Positions 40,686-50,647 of a stretch of DNA of 64,000 nt are shown in pieces. The stretch is from an uncultured bacterium (lineage in GTDB: Bacteria; Pseudomonadota; Alphaproteobacteria; Sphingomonadales; Sphingomonadaceae), in NCBI GenBank assembly GCA_942636505.2, contig CALOGB020000055.1, forward strand, positions 124,001 through 188,000, written 5' to 3'. Each line of letters begins with the position of its first letter. Position 1 is the stretch's first letter. A program made the position numbers and the translations under genes. The notes under the pieces are model-generated. The model worked only from the letters and a program-made list of their open reading frames with translations, was not told the origin of the DNA and made no database searches.

Positions 40686-41588
40686 ATGGAAAACTTCGCC
40701 GCACCCGCCCGCCCGATCGTCGCGCGGATGACCGACGCCGCCGCCGCCGAGCCCGCGCGCGCCGTCGCGTTCCAGGGTGCACCGGGCGCGAACAGCCATG
40801 TCGCCGCGGTCGAGGCGTTCCCGGACGGCCTGCCCCTGCCCTGTTTCGATTTCTCCGACGCAATCGACGCGGTGAAGGACGGCCGCGCCGATTGCGCGAT
40901 CATCCCGATCGAGAATTCGCTGCACGGCCGCGTCGCCGACATCCATTTCCTGCTCCCCGAATCGGGGCTGGTGATCACCGGCGAGCATTTCCTGCCGATC
41001 CGCCACGCACTGATGGCATGCGGCCCGCGCGACGGCATCCGCAAGGCGATGAGCCATCCGCAGGCACTCGGCCAATGCAGGCACTGGCTGAAGGCGCACG
41101 GGATCGAGCCGGTGAGCTATCCCGATACGGCTGGCGCAGCGGCGGTTGTCGCGGAGTTGGGCGACCCGGCAATCGCCGCACTTGCGCCGCCTGCCGCGGC
41201 GGGGCTGTATGGCCTCGACCTGCTCGCGACCGACATCGCCGATGCGGACCACAACACGACCCGGTTCGTCGTGCTGGCGCGCGGCGGCAAGCCTCCCGCG
41301 GCGCAGGAACCGGTTGGCGGCGCATGGATGACGACGCTGATCTTCGAAGTGCGGAACGTCCCCGCCGCGTTGTACAAGGCGGTCGGCGGCTTCGCGACCA
41401 ACGGCGTGAACATCACCAAACTAGAGAGCTACCAGCGCAACGGCAGCTTCTCCGCGACGGAATTCTACGCGGACGTGGTCGGCAAGCCGGGCGACGCGAA
41501 CCTCGACCACGCGCTGGAGGAACTGGGGTTCCATTCGAAATGGCTCCGCGTGCTGGGGACGTATGGCCAGGCAAGATCGCGGGGCTGA
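40686..41588 (+). CDS. pheA: Prephenate dehydratase
   Basis: 300-aa monofunctional enzyme making phenylpyruvate. The dehydratase domain is at about 25-205 (VAFQGAPGANSHVAAVEAFP, DCAIIPIENSLHGRVADIHF, and the catalytic TRF of NTTRFVVLARG); the regulatory ACT domain is at 215-290 (TLIFEVRNVPAALYKAVGGF, VNITKLESYQRNG). No chorismate mutase domain. ATG 40686 follows the divergent cytochrome gene; a second ATG at residue 15 is possible. Confidence 0.94.
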   Translation: MENFAAPARPIVARMTDAAAAEPARAVAFQGAPGANSHVAAVEAFPDGLPLPCFDFSDAIDAVKDGRADCAIIPIENSLHGRVADIHFLLPESGLVITGEHFLPIRHALMACGPRDGIRKAMSHPQALGQCRHWLKAHGIEPVSYPDTAGAAAVVAELGDPAIAALAPPAAAGLYGLDLLATDIADADHNTTRFVVLARGGKPPAAQEPVGGAWMTTLIFEVRNVPAALYKAVGGFATNGVNITKLESYQRNGSFSATEFYADVVGKPGDANLDHALEELGFHSKWLRVLGTYGQARSRG

Positions 41589-41595
41589 CCTTGCT

Positions 41596-41706
41596 TGCCC
41601 CCTCCCTGGAAGGAAGGGGTTGGGGGTGGGTCGGCTTCCGCATAACCGAACCGTTGGGGCTCGAGCCGGCCTACCCACCCCCGGCCCCTCCCTTCCAGGG
41701 AGGGGG
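41596..41706. repeat. Palindromic intergenic repeat, family A copy 4
   Basis: Inverted arm pair between convergent pheA and the histidine kinase gene; its right edge ends five bases before the kinase stop. The left hairpin has one mismatch (CCCTGGAAGGAAGGGG). Confidence 0.85.
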
Positions 41707-41710
41707 AAGA

Positions 41711-43108
41711 TCAGTTCGCTGCCGGCAACCTCAGCCGCACGAGCAACCCACCAAGGTCCTCGCTCTCTTCCAGCGCAACCGTCCCCTCGTAAATCTCCGC
41801 CACATCACGCACGATCGCCAGCCCGAGCCCCGTCCCCGGCTTCCCCGTATCCAACCGCACACCCCGATCGAAGATTCGCACCCGCTCCTCTTCCGGAATA
41901 CCGACGCCGTCGTCCTCGACCAGGAACTCAACGAAGCCAGACTGCGCGCCGACCGTCACGAACACGCTGCCGCCACCATATTTTGCCGCATTCTCGATGA
42001 GGTTGCCGAGCATTTCGTCGAGGTCCTGCCGCTCGACATGCACCTGCAACCCGCGAGGCCCGGTCACGTCGATCCGGACATGCCGGTACAGCCGACCGAC
42101 AGCCCGCTCGACCGACTCCAGGCTCGGCCAAACATCCGCACGACTATGCGCAGACCCACGCCGCCCGACCGCCCGCGCGCGCGCGAGGTGATGGTCGACC
42201 TGCCGCCGCATCGTCCGCGCCTCGCGAATCACCGTGTCGGCCAGATCGTCCGACTGCGCCGTCGCGGCGTTCATGATCACCGTCAGCGGCGTCTTCAGCG
42301 CATGCGCGAGGTTGCCGGCATGCCGCCGCGCTTCCTCCGCCTGACGCTCGTTATGCTCGATCAGGGCGTTCAGTTCCTCGACCATCGGCGCGACCTCGAC
42401 CGGCATCGCGCTCGACACGCGGTTCGACTGCCCCGCCCGCATCCGCGCGATCTCCTCGCGCACCCGCCGCAACGGCCACAGCCCGTAGAACGTCTGCAGC
42501 GCGGCCATCACGATCAGCCCGAGCGCGAGCAACGCGAAGCTCCGCACCAGCGTCCGCCGCAACGTCGTGATCTGCGCATCGAGCCCGTCGCGGCTCTGCG
42601 CGACCTGGAAGCGCCAATGCACCTTCGAGCCGGGGATCACCGCGTCCCGCTCGACGACGCGAAGCTTCTCGTCTGGAAACTGCGTGCTGTCGTAGAAATG
42701 CGCGTTGCGGTCGTCATGCGTCCCGCCGAACGCGAGCCGGCGGTCCCATAGCGAACGCGACGGGAAATCCTCGCGCCCCTTACCCGACACCTGCCAGTAC
42801 AGCCCCGAATACGGCTCGACGAACCGCTGGTCGGCCGCAGCCTCGCGCGAGAAGATCACCTCGCCGTCGGGGCCGATCTCGGACGAATTGAGCAGCGACC
42901 GCAGCACATATTCCAGCTGGTCGTCGAAATTGCGCGTCACCGCCGCCGACAGCACCCGGTCGAGCGCGAACCCGCCGCCGCTGAGCAGCACGCCGATCCA
43001 CACTGCCGCGATCAGGATCATCCGCCGCGACAGCGATCCCTTGACCGCGGCGGGCACGCGGATCGGCCCGTCCGCTATCGGCGTGTCTGTGACCGGCGCG
43101 CTGTTCAT
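41711..43108 (-). CDS. Sensor histidine kinase (PhoQ/OmpR-partner type)
   Basis: 465 aa. TM1 at about 30-50 (ILIAAVWIGVLLSGGGFAL), a periplasmic sensor of about 130 residues, TM2 (SFALLALGLIVMAALQTFYG), a HAMP-like linker, the phosphoacceptor box NLAHALKTPLTVIMN, then N, G1 and G2 ATPase boxes (NLIENAAKYG, EDDGVGIPEE, GTGLGLAIVRDVAEI). It starts ten bases after the response regulator stop, with which it forms a two-component pair. The signal is unknown; the PhoQ-like organisation and the PepSY neighbour suggest an envelope or cation cue. Confidence 0.93.
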   Translation of the reverse strand: MNSAPVTDTPIADGPIRVPAAVKGSLSRRMILIAAVWIGVLLSGGGFALDRVLSAAVTRNFDDQLEYVLRSLLNSSEIGPDGEVIFSREAAADQRFVEPYSGLYWQVSGKGREDFPSRSLWDRRLAFGGTHDDRNAHFYDSTQFPDEKLRVVERDAVIPGSKVHWRFQVAQSRDGLDAQITTLRRTLVRSFALLALGLIVMAALQTFYGLWPLRRVREEIARMRAGQSNRVSSAMPVEVAPMVEELNALIEHNERQAEEARRHAGNLAHALKTPLTVIMNAATAQSDDLADTVIREARTMRRQVDHHLARARAVGRRGSAHSRADVWPSLESVERAVGRLYRHVRIDVTGPRGLQVHVERQDLDEMLGNLIENAAKYGGGSVFVTVGAQSGFVEFLVEDDGVGIPEEERVRIFDRGVRLDTGKPGTGLGLAIVRDVAEIYEGTVALEESEDLGGLLVRLRLPAAN

Positions 43109-43118
43109 CGTCAGCCGA

Positions 43119-43784
43119 TCAGGCGTCCGGATCTTCGAGGCTGTAGCCAAGCCCGCGGATCGTCGTGATCACGTCCTGGCCAAGCTTCTTGCGGATGCGC
43201 GTCACGAAGACCTCGATCGTGTTCGAATCGCGATCGAAATCCTGGTCGTAGATATGCTCGATCAGCTCGGTACGGCTGACGACCTTGCCCTTGTGGTGCA
43301 GCAGATAGCTCAGCAGTTTGTATTCCTGCGCGGTCAGCTTCACCGGCTCGCCCGCGCGCGTCACCTTGCCGCTGCGCGTGTCGAGGCGAATGTCACCCGC
43401 AGTCAGCTCGGACGAAGCATTGCCCGACGCGCGTCGGATCAGCGCACGCAAACGCGCGATCAGCTCCTCGCTCTGGAACGGCTTGGCGACGTAATCGTCC
43501 GCGCCCGCATCGAGGCCAGCGACCTTGTCCGACCAGCTGTCGCGCGCGGTGAGCACCAGCACGGGCATCGTCTTGCCCTCCTTGCGCCAGCGGTCGAGCA
43601 CCGTCAGCCCGTCGATCTCCGGCAGGCCTAGGTCAAGCACGACCGCGTCGTAATTCTCGGTCGAGCCGAGAAAATGCCCTTCCTCGCCATCGACCGCGAG
43701 ATCGATCGCATAGCCGGCCCCTTCCAGGGTATTCTTCAATTGCTGGCCGAGATTCGGCTCGTCCTCGACGATCAGAACGCGCAT
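43119..43784 (-). CDS. OmpR/PhoP-family response regulator
   Basis: 221 aa. The receiver domain (MRVLIVEDEPNLGQQL) has phospho-acceptor aspartate in AVVLDLGLPEIDG, switch threonine in VLVLTARDS and lysine in DYVAKPFQSEEL. The winged-helix output domain covers about 128-218 (LTAQEYKLLSYLLHHKGKVV; DSNTIEVFVTRIRKKLG; TIRGLGYSLE). It is upstream of and cotranscribed with its kinase, and downstream of the PepSY gene. Confidence 0.95.
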   Translation of the reverse strand: MRVLIVEDEPNLGQQLKNTLEGAGYAIDLAVDGEEGHFLGSTENYDAVVLDLGLPEIDGLTVLDRWRKEGKTMPVLVLTARDSWSDKVAGLDAGADDYVAKPFQSEELIARLRALIRRASGNASSELTAGDIRLDTRSGKVTRAGEPVKLTAQEYKLLSYLLHHKGKVVSRTELIEHIYDQDFDRDSNTIEVFVTRIRKKLGQDVITTIRGLGYSLEDPDA

Positions 43785-43807
43785 GACAATCCTCTCGATT
43801 ACAGTGT

Positions 43808-44122
43808 TCAGCGACCCGTGCGGCCGACGATCTGGCCGTTACGACCATCGACGTCGACCCAGATGACGGTTCCATCGCGCAGGAATTTCAGCGTGTAAAT
43901 GGCGCTGCCCGAATCATAGTCGGAGCCGAGATACTGCGCACCCCGCATCGTCGGGATCACACGGGACTCGATCTCGCGCAAAGACGGCGCTCCGGTCTTG
44001 CGCGCCTGCAACGCCGACATCTGGTCGCTGCGGCGCTGCGGGGGCTCGCCCGCCAGCATGGGTGCGGCACCCATCAGGAACGGCGCAGCGGCCAGGGTTG
44101 CAAGGAAAAGCAGCATCTTCAT
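43808..44122 (-). CDS. PepSY-type secreted protein beside the two-component system
   Basis: About 104 aa. Signal peptide MKMLLFLATLAAAPFLMGA with cleavage near the following alanines. The C-terminal half (SLREIESRVIPTMRGAQYLG; AIYTLKFLRDGTVIWVDVDG) matches the PepSY fold. PepSY proteins are often adjacent to PhoPQ-like systems and may inhibit proteases or modulate the sensor. ATG at 44122; a second ATG is two codons in. It ends 23 bases before the response regulator start, so probably one operon. Confidence 0.78.
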   Translation of the reverse strand: MKMLLFLATLAAAPFLMGAAPMLAGEPPQRRSDQMSALQARKTGAPSLREIESRVIPTMRGAQYLGSDYDSGSAIYTLKFLRDGTVIWVDVDGRNGQIVGRTGR

Positions 44123-44242
44123 GGCGGTGGCATAGGCCTCCCGCATTGAACAGCCTGTGAATGATCGCGACAGGCCGCCGACACACGAAGCCCGCGCGGT
44201 GTAACTTGCCTGCATCACTTCGCCCCCCTACGTGGCGCGAAC

Positions 44243-46024
<1,782 letters not shown>

Positions 46025-46063
46025 ACTAGATTTAGCTGGACGTTTCCCTCTTCGGTCAATACG

Positions 46064-46088
46064 GGAACCACGGTGCGATTGCTGCGTT
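46064..46088 (+). promoter_or_regulatory. Exact EcfG-type general stress promoter
   Basis: GGAAC at 46064-46068, 16-base spacer, CGTT at 46085-46088, an exact match to the alphaproteobacterial EcfG consensus, 35 bases upstream of the next start codon and on the same strand. Confidence 0.75.
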
Positions 46089-46122
46089 GCGGCAGTTCTG
46101 TTTGTTTAATGCGGAGATGTAT

Positions 46123-46365
46123 ATGAAGCTCAAGGCCCTTACCGGCGGCGCACTTGCCGTTGCAATGATGACCACCTCGGTTGCAGCGTCGGCTGCTCCT
46201 GCCAGCCTGTCGGTTGCGAACGCACGCGTTGGCTCGGCAACGTCCGGCAAGAACGAGCTCGCAGGCGGCGGCGGCATCTTCGCCCTCCTGATCGTAGCTG
46301 GCGTTGCAGCGATCGGCGTTATCGCCATCGTCAACGACAACAACGACGATTCGGACAGCAACTGA
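46123..46365 (+). CDS. Small membrane/secreted protein with acidic tail, probable stress regulon member
   Basis: 80 aa from ATG 46123 (GGAG six bases upstream; ATG 46117 is too close to it). N-terminal signal peptide MKLKALTGGALAVAMMTTSV, a second hydrophobic span (IFALLIVAGVAAIGVIAIV) and a final NDNNDDSDSN acidic tail. Short proteins of this design are frequent in sphingomonads and uncharacterised. Its promoter matches the EcfG consensus and it is followed by a strong terminator, so it is a monocistronic stress-controlled gene by inference. Confidence 0.8.
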   Translation: MKLKALTGGALAVAMMTTSVAASAAPASLSVANARVGSATSGKNELAGGGGIFALLIVAGVAAIGVIAIVNDNNDDSDSN

Positions 46366-46372
46366 TGTTGCC

Positions 46373-46404
46373 GGGCCGGTGCTTCGGCACCGGCCCACCG
46401 TTTT
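46373..46404 (+). terminator. Rho-independent terminator with UUCG loop
   Basis: GGGCCGGTGC-TTCG-GCACCGGCCC, perfect 10-bp stem, then ACCGTTTT. Eight bases after the preceding stop. Confidence 0.88.
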
Positions 46405-46408
46405 GAGA

Positions 46409-47212
46409 TTACAGCGCCTTGCCGGCGCGACCGGCTAGATCGACTATATATTGCCACGCGACGCGGCCCGATCGGCTGCCCCGACGTGTAGCCCAACCGA
46501 TGGCCTCGCCCGGTTCGAACTCCAGATCATGTGTCGCCGCATAGGCCGCAACGATCGCAAGATACCCGTCCTGATCGAGCGCATGGAAGCCCAGGCTCAT
46601 GCCGAAGCGATCCGATAGCGCCAGATGATCGTCAGCCGAGTCGCGCGGATTGATCGCGCTTTCCTGTTCGGCAATGTCCCGCGGCGCCAGATGTCGGCGA
46701 TTGGCGGTCACCAGCAATCGCACATTGGCAGGCCGGGGTTCCGCCCCACCCTCCAGCATCGACCGCAGCGCACGTGCCTCGGCCGGAACATCGAACCCGA
46801 GGTCGTCGACGAACACGACGAACGCGCGCTGCACCTGTGCCAAGGCCGCGAAAAGCGTCGGCAGTCCGGCAAGCTCGGTAACCTCGACCAGAGCGATATC
46901 GCCGCCCGAACCCTGCACGTCCGCCACCGCACTTTTTACGAGCGCAGACTTACCGGTTCCCCGCGCGCCCCACAGCAATACGTCCTGCGCGGCATGACCC
47001 GCCGCGAGGTGGCGCAGATTGGCCAGCAGCGACGCCTTCTGGCGATCGACACCGATCAGCATATCCAGCGGCAGGGGCGCAAACCCACGCGCCGACTGGA
47101 GCACGCCGTCACGCCACACATACGCAGGATGGGCGCGCGGATCTGCAGCCGGTGGTGGCGGTGGCGACAGTCGCTCGAGTGCGGCGGCGATGCGGTCCAG
47201 CGGATCGGTCAT
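46409..47212 (-). CDS. DUF815 AAA ATP-binding protein
   Basis: 267 aa. P-loop in LLWGARGTGKSALVKSAVAD, Walker B FVVFVDDLGFD, sensor-type RLLVTANRRHLAPRD, and the DUF815 arginine-rich stretch NPRDSADDHLALSDRFGMSL and ATRRGSRSGRVAWQYIVDLA. Function unknown; homologues occur singly across proteobacteria. It follows the TPR protein of the XrtA-type operon by 62 bases, which may or may not make it part of that operon. The in-frame opening to 47278 is not needed; ATG 47212 is typical. Confidence 0.9.
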   Translation of the reverse strand: MTDPLDRIAAALERLSPPPPPAADPRAHPAYVWRDGVLQSARGFAPLPLDMLIGVDRQKASLLANLRHLAAGHAAQDVLLWGARGTGKSALVKSAVADVQGSGGDIALVEVTELAGLPTLFAALAQVQRAFVVFVDDLGFDVPAEARALRSMLEGGAEPRPANVRLLVTANRRHLAPRDIAEQESAINPRDSADDHLALSDRFGMSLGFHALDQDGYLAIVAAYAATHDLEFEPGEAIGWATRRGSRSGRVAWQYIVDLAGRAGKAL

Positions 47213-47274
47213 GCGCGGCTTCTGACGATCCGCCCTCCCAGAGGCAAGGGTTCCGAAGGCAGGACCGGTAGCGT

Positions 47275-49296
47275 TCACCCAAGCTGGCGGCGGTGGCCCG
47301 CGATTACCGCATCGCCCGGCGCGAGTCGGACCGCCTTGTCGAGCAATTGGCGCGCGCCACCGACGTTCCCGCTCGCCGCCAAGGCGATACCGTAAGCGTC
47401 CGCCGCGGCCGCGTTCATCGGCGCGATGCTATACGCAGCCTTGCCATAGCGCACTGCGATGGCGCCATCGTCACTGCCCGCATAGGCGAGCGCCAAATCG
47501 ACCAGCACGCCGCCATCGCGGTTGCCGACGCGGCGCCGCACGCCTTCCAGCGTCTCGATAGCCTTGTCCCAATCCCCGGACGCGACCTGCCAGTGGCCCA
47601 AGAGACGGAGCCCGGTCAGGCTTTGCGGGTTCTGCGACAGATACAGCGCCAACGAGGCCGCTGCGTCCTGCGCGCGCCCCGCCCGGCCGAGCGCATCGAC
47701 CAGACGCAACATCGTCGGTTCGTCGAACGACAGATCCGCCGCACGCGCATAGACGCCGGCCGCCTCGGGATAGCGCCCGGCGACAACCAGTGCGTCCCCA
47801 AGCGCCAGTTGCGCGGCGGGCGCGCCGGGACTCGCCGCGACGAGCGCCCGCGCCCGAGCAATCGCGCCGGCGGTATCCCCGCGTACTATCTGGCCGCGGA
47901 TCACCCCCAGCACATAGGTCGGGTCGTTCGACGCAGCATCGGCCACGGCCAACAATGCGCCGACCGAATCGTCCGTACCGAATATCCCGGCGGGCGCAGT
48001 CCGTCCCCCCGCCGCACGATCGAGGAATTGTGCCGCGGTCGAGGTATCCCCGGTCGCGTCGAACGCCCGCGCGATCACCGTCAGCGCGTAACTGTCCGCA
48101 TCGGCGCGCAGCCCGATCGGCCGCAGCAAGCTAAGCGCGCCCTGCGAGTCCCCAGACCGAAGCAGCGCCGCGCCCAGCAGTCGGCGCGCCGTCACGTTCA
48201 ACGGCTGGATCGCAACCAGTTGTCGCCACGTCACCGCCGCCTGTTCGAACTTGCCTTCCGCATAGTCGAGACTGCCCGACAGCAGAATCGCCCCCGGCAA
48301 ACCGGCAACCGCGCCACCGGTTCGCTGCAGCAGCCCGCGCGCCAGATCGATGCGTCCTGCGCGCGCGGCCAATACCGCCTGGAGGTACAGCGCCTGCGGG
48401 CTGCCCGGCCGCGCCAACAGCGCGCGACGTGTCGCCGCCAGCATGTCGGCATTCCGCCCCGCCTCGCCCAGCGTCGCCGCATATTCGATCAGCGCGGGGT
48501 GATAATAGGCGTCGCGCTGCAACGCCGCCTCGAACCACGGCAGCGCGGCAACGAGCCCGTAGCGGCTGCGAATGACCTCCCCCTGCAACGTCAGCGCCGC
48601 AGGTTCGCCCCGCGCCAGCGTCACCGCGCGCACCGCCGCGACCGACGCGCCACCGACATCGCCCGCCGTCAACCGGACACGGCCAAGATCAGTCCACGCC
48701 GCGCCATCGTTCGGCACCTGCTCGAGCAGCGCCCGAAGCACCGCCTGCGCCTCCACCGGCTTGCCTTGCGACGCCAGCGCCCGTGCCTGGATTCGCGCAG
48801 CGTACCCGGCATACCGCGGTTGCGCCTGCGCAGCCTCGTCGATCGCGCCATCAGGGTCGCCCTGCAACAATCGCGCATGTGCCTGAAGTTGATGCAGGCG
48901 ATCCGCGGGCAACCCCGCGTCGGTCGCCCGCGCCAGTTCCGCCTCCGCCGCAAGCCCGTCGCCGAGTTCGAGATACGCGCGCGCCAGTACCGCATGCGCG
49001 ATCCCCAACGTCGGGGCAGCCTTGATCGCGGCCTGCGCGTTGGTCCGCGCGGCACTGTAGTTCCCTGCTGCCAGCGTCGTCAGGCTGTCGACCAGCGATC
49101 GACGCGCATCTGGCCGCGGCGGACGAGTCGCGAGGGCGATCGCGATACCGACGATCAGCAGACACAGGACGCCGATCGCAACCAAGCGTGTATATCTCGC
49201 GGTAACGACGCCGCGCATTTTCAGGCGCCGACGCCGGCCCCGGCTCAGCAACGGATAACGATGCGTGTGCGTCGCCGCGGATCCGGTCTCAGGCAT
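47275..49296 (-). CDS. Membrane-anchored tetratricopeptide repeat protein of the PEP-CTERM/EPS locus
   Basis: 673 aa. After a basic N-terminus (LLSRGRRRRLKMRG) comes one membrane span at about 40-57 (LVAIGVLCLLIVGIAIALA), then a long periplasmic array of TPR-like helical hairpins from about 65 to the C-terminus (AHAVLARAYLELGDGLAAEA; AWTDLGRVRLTAGDVGGASV; LRLLGHWQVASGDWDKAIET). Such TPR proteins accompany XrtA/PEP-CTERM exopolysaccharide loci, probably as assembly scaffolds. The start overlaps the end of prsR; ATG 49305 is an alternative. Confidence 0.82.
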   Translation of the reverse strand: MPETGSAATHTHRYPLLSRGRRRRLKMRGVVTARYTRLVAIGVLCLLIVGIAIALATRPPRPDARRSLVDSLTTLAAGNYSAARTNAQAAIKAAPTLGIAHAVLARAYLELGDGLAAEAELARATDAGLPADRLHQLQAHARLLQGDPDGAIDEAAQAQPRYAGYAARIQARALASQGKPVEAQAVLRALLEQVPNDGAAWTDLGRVRLTAGDVGGASVAAVRAVTLARGEPAALTLQGEVIRSRYGLVAALPWFEAALQRDAYYHPALIEYAATLGEAGRNADMLAATRRALLARPGSPQALYLQAVLAARAGRIDLARGLLQRTGGAVAGLPGAILLSGSLDYAEGKFEQAAVTWRQLVAIQPLNVTARRLLGAALLRSGDSQGALSLLRPIGLRADADSYALTVIARAFDATGDTSTAAQFLDRAAGGRTAPAGIFGTDDSVGALLAVADAASNDPTYVLGVIRGQIVRGDTAGAIARARALVAASPGAPAAQLALGDALVVAGRYPEAAGVYARAADLSFDEPTMLRLVDALGRAGRAQDAAASLALYLSQNPQSLTGLRLLGHWQVASGDWDKAIETLEGVRRRVGNRDGGVLVDLALAYAGSDDGAIAVRYGKAAYSIAPMNAAAADAYGIALAASGNVGGARQLLDKAVRLAPGDAVIAGHRRQLG

Positions 49297-50647
49297 GGAG
49301 ATCATAGCTTTTCAGGAGGTCGTACAAGGTCGGACGGCTGATCCCGAGCAACCGCGATGCGCCCGAGATATTGCCGTCGGCCCGCGCCAGCGCCTGGCGG
49401 ATCGCTTTCCGGTCGGCGAGTTCGCGGGCCGCGCGCAGGTTGAGCGCGGCGGCCTCCTCGCTCTTGCCATCTAGGTCGAGATCGGTCGCCGTGACGAGCT
49501 TGCCGTCGGCCATGATGACCGCGCGCTTGATCCGGTTCTCCAGCTCGCGGACGTTGCCGGGCCAGCCCCAGCCGTCGATCGCGGCGCGCGCATCGGGGGC
49601 GAGGCCAGTGACGACGGGGTTCATCGTGCGAGCATAGCGCGTGACGAAGTGCCGCGCGAGCAGCACCGCGTCGCCGGTCCGCGCGGCCAATGCCGGTATC
49701 CGCACGACGATCTCCGCGAGCCGGTAATACAGATCTTCGCGGAACCGCCCATCCGCGACCATTGCATCGACGTTCTGGTGAGTCGCGCAGACGATGCGCG
49801 TGTCGACCGGGATCGCTTTCCGCCCGCCGACGCGCTCGATCACGCGCTCCTGGAGGAACCGCAACAGCTTCACCTGGAGCGCGAGCGGCACGTCGCCGAT
49901 CTCGTCGAGGAACAGCGTCCCGCCCGCAGCCTGTTCGATCTTGCCCTCGGTGGTCTTCACCGCGCCAGTGAACGCGCCCTTTTCGTGACCGAACAGCTCG
50001 CTTTCGAGCAACGTCTCGGGGATCGCCGCGCAGTTGATCGCAACGAAATTCCCCCGTGACCGCGGTGACGCATCGTGCAGCCCGCGCGCCAGCAGTTCCT
50101 TGCCCGTACCGCTCGCACCGAGCAGCATGACCGAGACATTGGCGGGCGCGACCCGCTCCAGCGTGCGGGTCACCACCGCCATTTCGGGCGAAGCGCTGAT
50201 CAACCCGCCGAACCCGCCCGCGTCGATCCGCGCGGCAAGCCTGCGGTTCTCGGCCTCAAGCGCATGGACATGAAACGCGCGGCTGACGATCATGCCGAGC
50301 GCGTCGATGTCGATCGGCTTGGCATAGAAGTCCCAGGCGCCGTCCGCGATCGCCTGCAACGCACTGTCGCGCGCGCCGTGCCCTGAGGCGACGATCACCT
50401 TGGTATCCGGCTTCATCGCGAGGATATCGCGCAGCGTGGCAAACCCTTCGGTGACGCCGTCGGGGTCGGGCGGCAGGCCGAGGTCGAGCGTGACGACCGC
50501 GGGCTCATGCGCGCGCACCGCATCGAGCGCCTGCGCACGATCGCTCGCCACGACGATCTCATACCCCTCATACGCCCAGCGCAATTGCCGTTGCAGGCCG
50601 AGGTCGTCCTCGACGATCAACAGGACGAGGCGCTCGTTACTGCTCAC
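49289..50647 (-). CDS. prsR: PEP-CTERM system sigma-54 response regulator PrsR
   Basis: 452 aa. Receiver domain (VLLIVEDDLGLQRQLRWAYE, acceptor aspartate in VVTLDLGLPPDPDG). AAA+ sigma-54 activation domain with Walker A GASGTGKELLARGL, the GAFTGA loop (HEKGAFTGAVKTTEGK), and GTLFLDEIGDVPLALQVKLL. C-terminal Fis-type HTH (GNISGASRLLGISRPTLYDL). It is coupled to prsK (GTGA overlap; GTG start at 50647). It activates sigma-54 promoters of PEP-CTERM/EPS genes in systems where it has been described. Confidence 0.9.
   Translation of the reverse strand: MSSNERLVLLIVEDDLGLQRQLRWAYEGYEIVVASDRAQALDAVRAHEPAVVTLDLGLPPDPDGVTEGFATLRDILAMKPDTKVIVASGHGARDSALQAIADGAWDFYAKPIDIDALGMIVSRAFHVHALEAENRRLAARIDAGGFGGLISASPEMAVVTRTLERVAPANVSVMLLGASGTGKELLARGLHDASPRSRGNFVAINCAAIPETLLESELFGHEKGAFTGAVKTTEGKIEQAAGGTLFLDEIGDVPLALQVKLLRFLQERVIERVGGRKAIPVDTRIVCATHQNVDAMVADGRFREDLYYRLAEIVVRIPALAARTGDAVLLARHFVTRYARTMNPVVTGLAPDARAAIDGWGWPGNVRELENRIKRAVIMADGKLVTATDLDLDGKSEEAAALNLRAARELADRKAIRQALARADGNISGASRLLGISRPTLYDLLKSYDLHA

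Noticed and set aside
13972..41706. CRISPR array suggested by recurrent GC-rich repeats
   Set aside because: Copies are kilobases apart, arranged as inverted pairs, with no regular spacers and no cas genes.
47293..49341. 682-codon plus-strand ORF opposite the TPR protein
   Set aside because: Arg/Gln/Pro-rich antisense shadow; the minus frame shows regular TPR hairpins and a membrane anchor.
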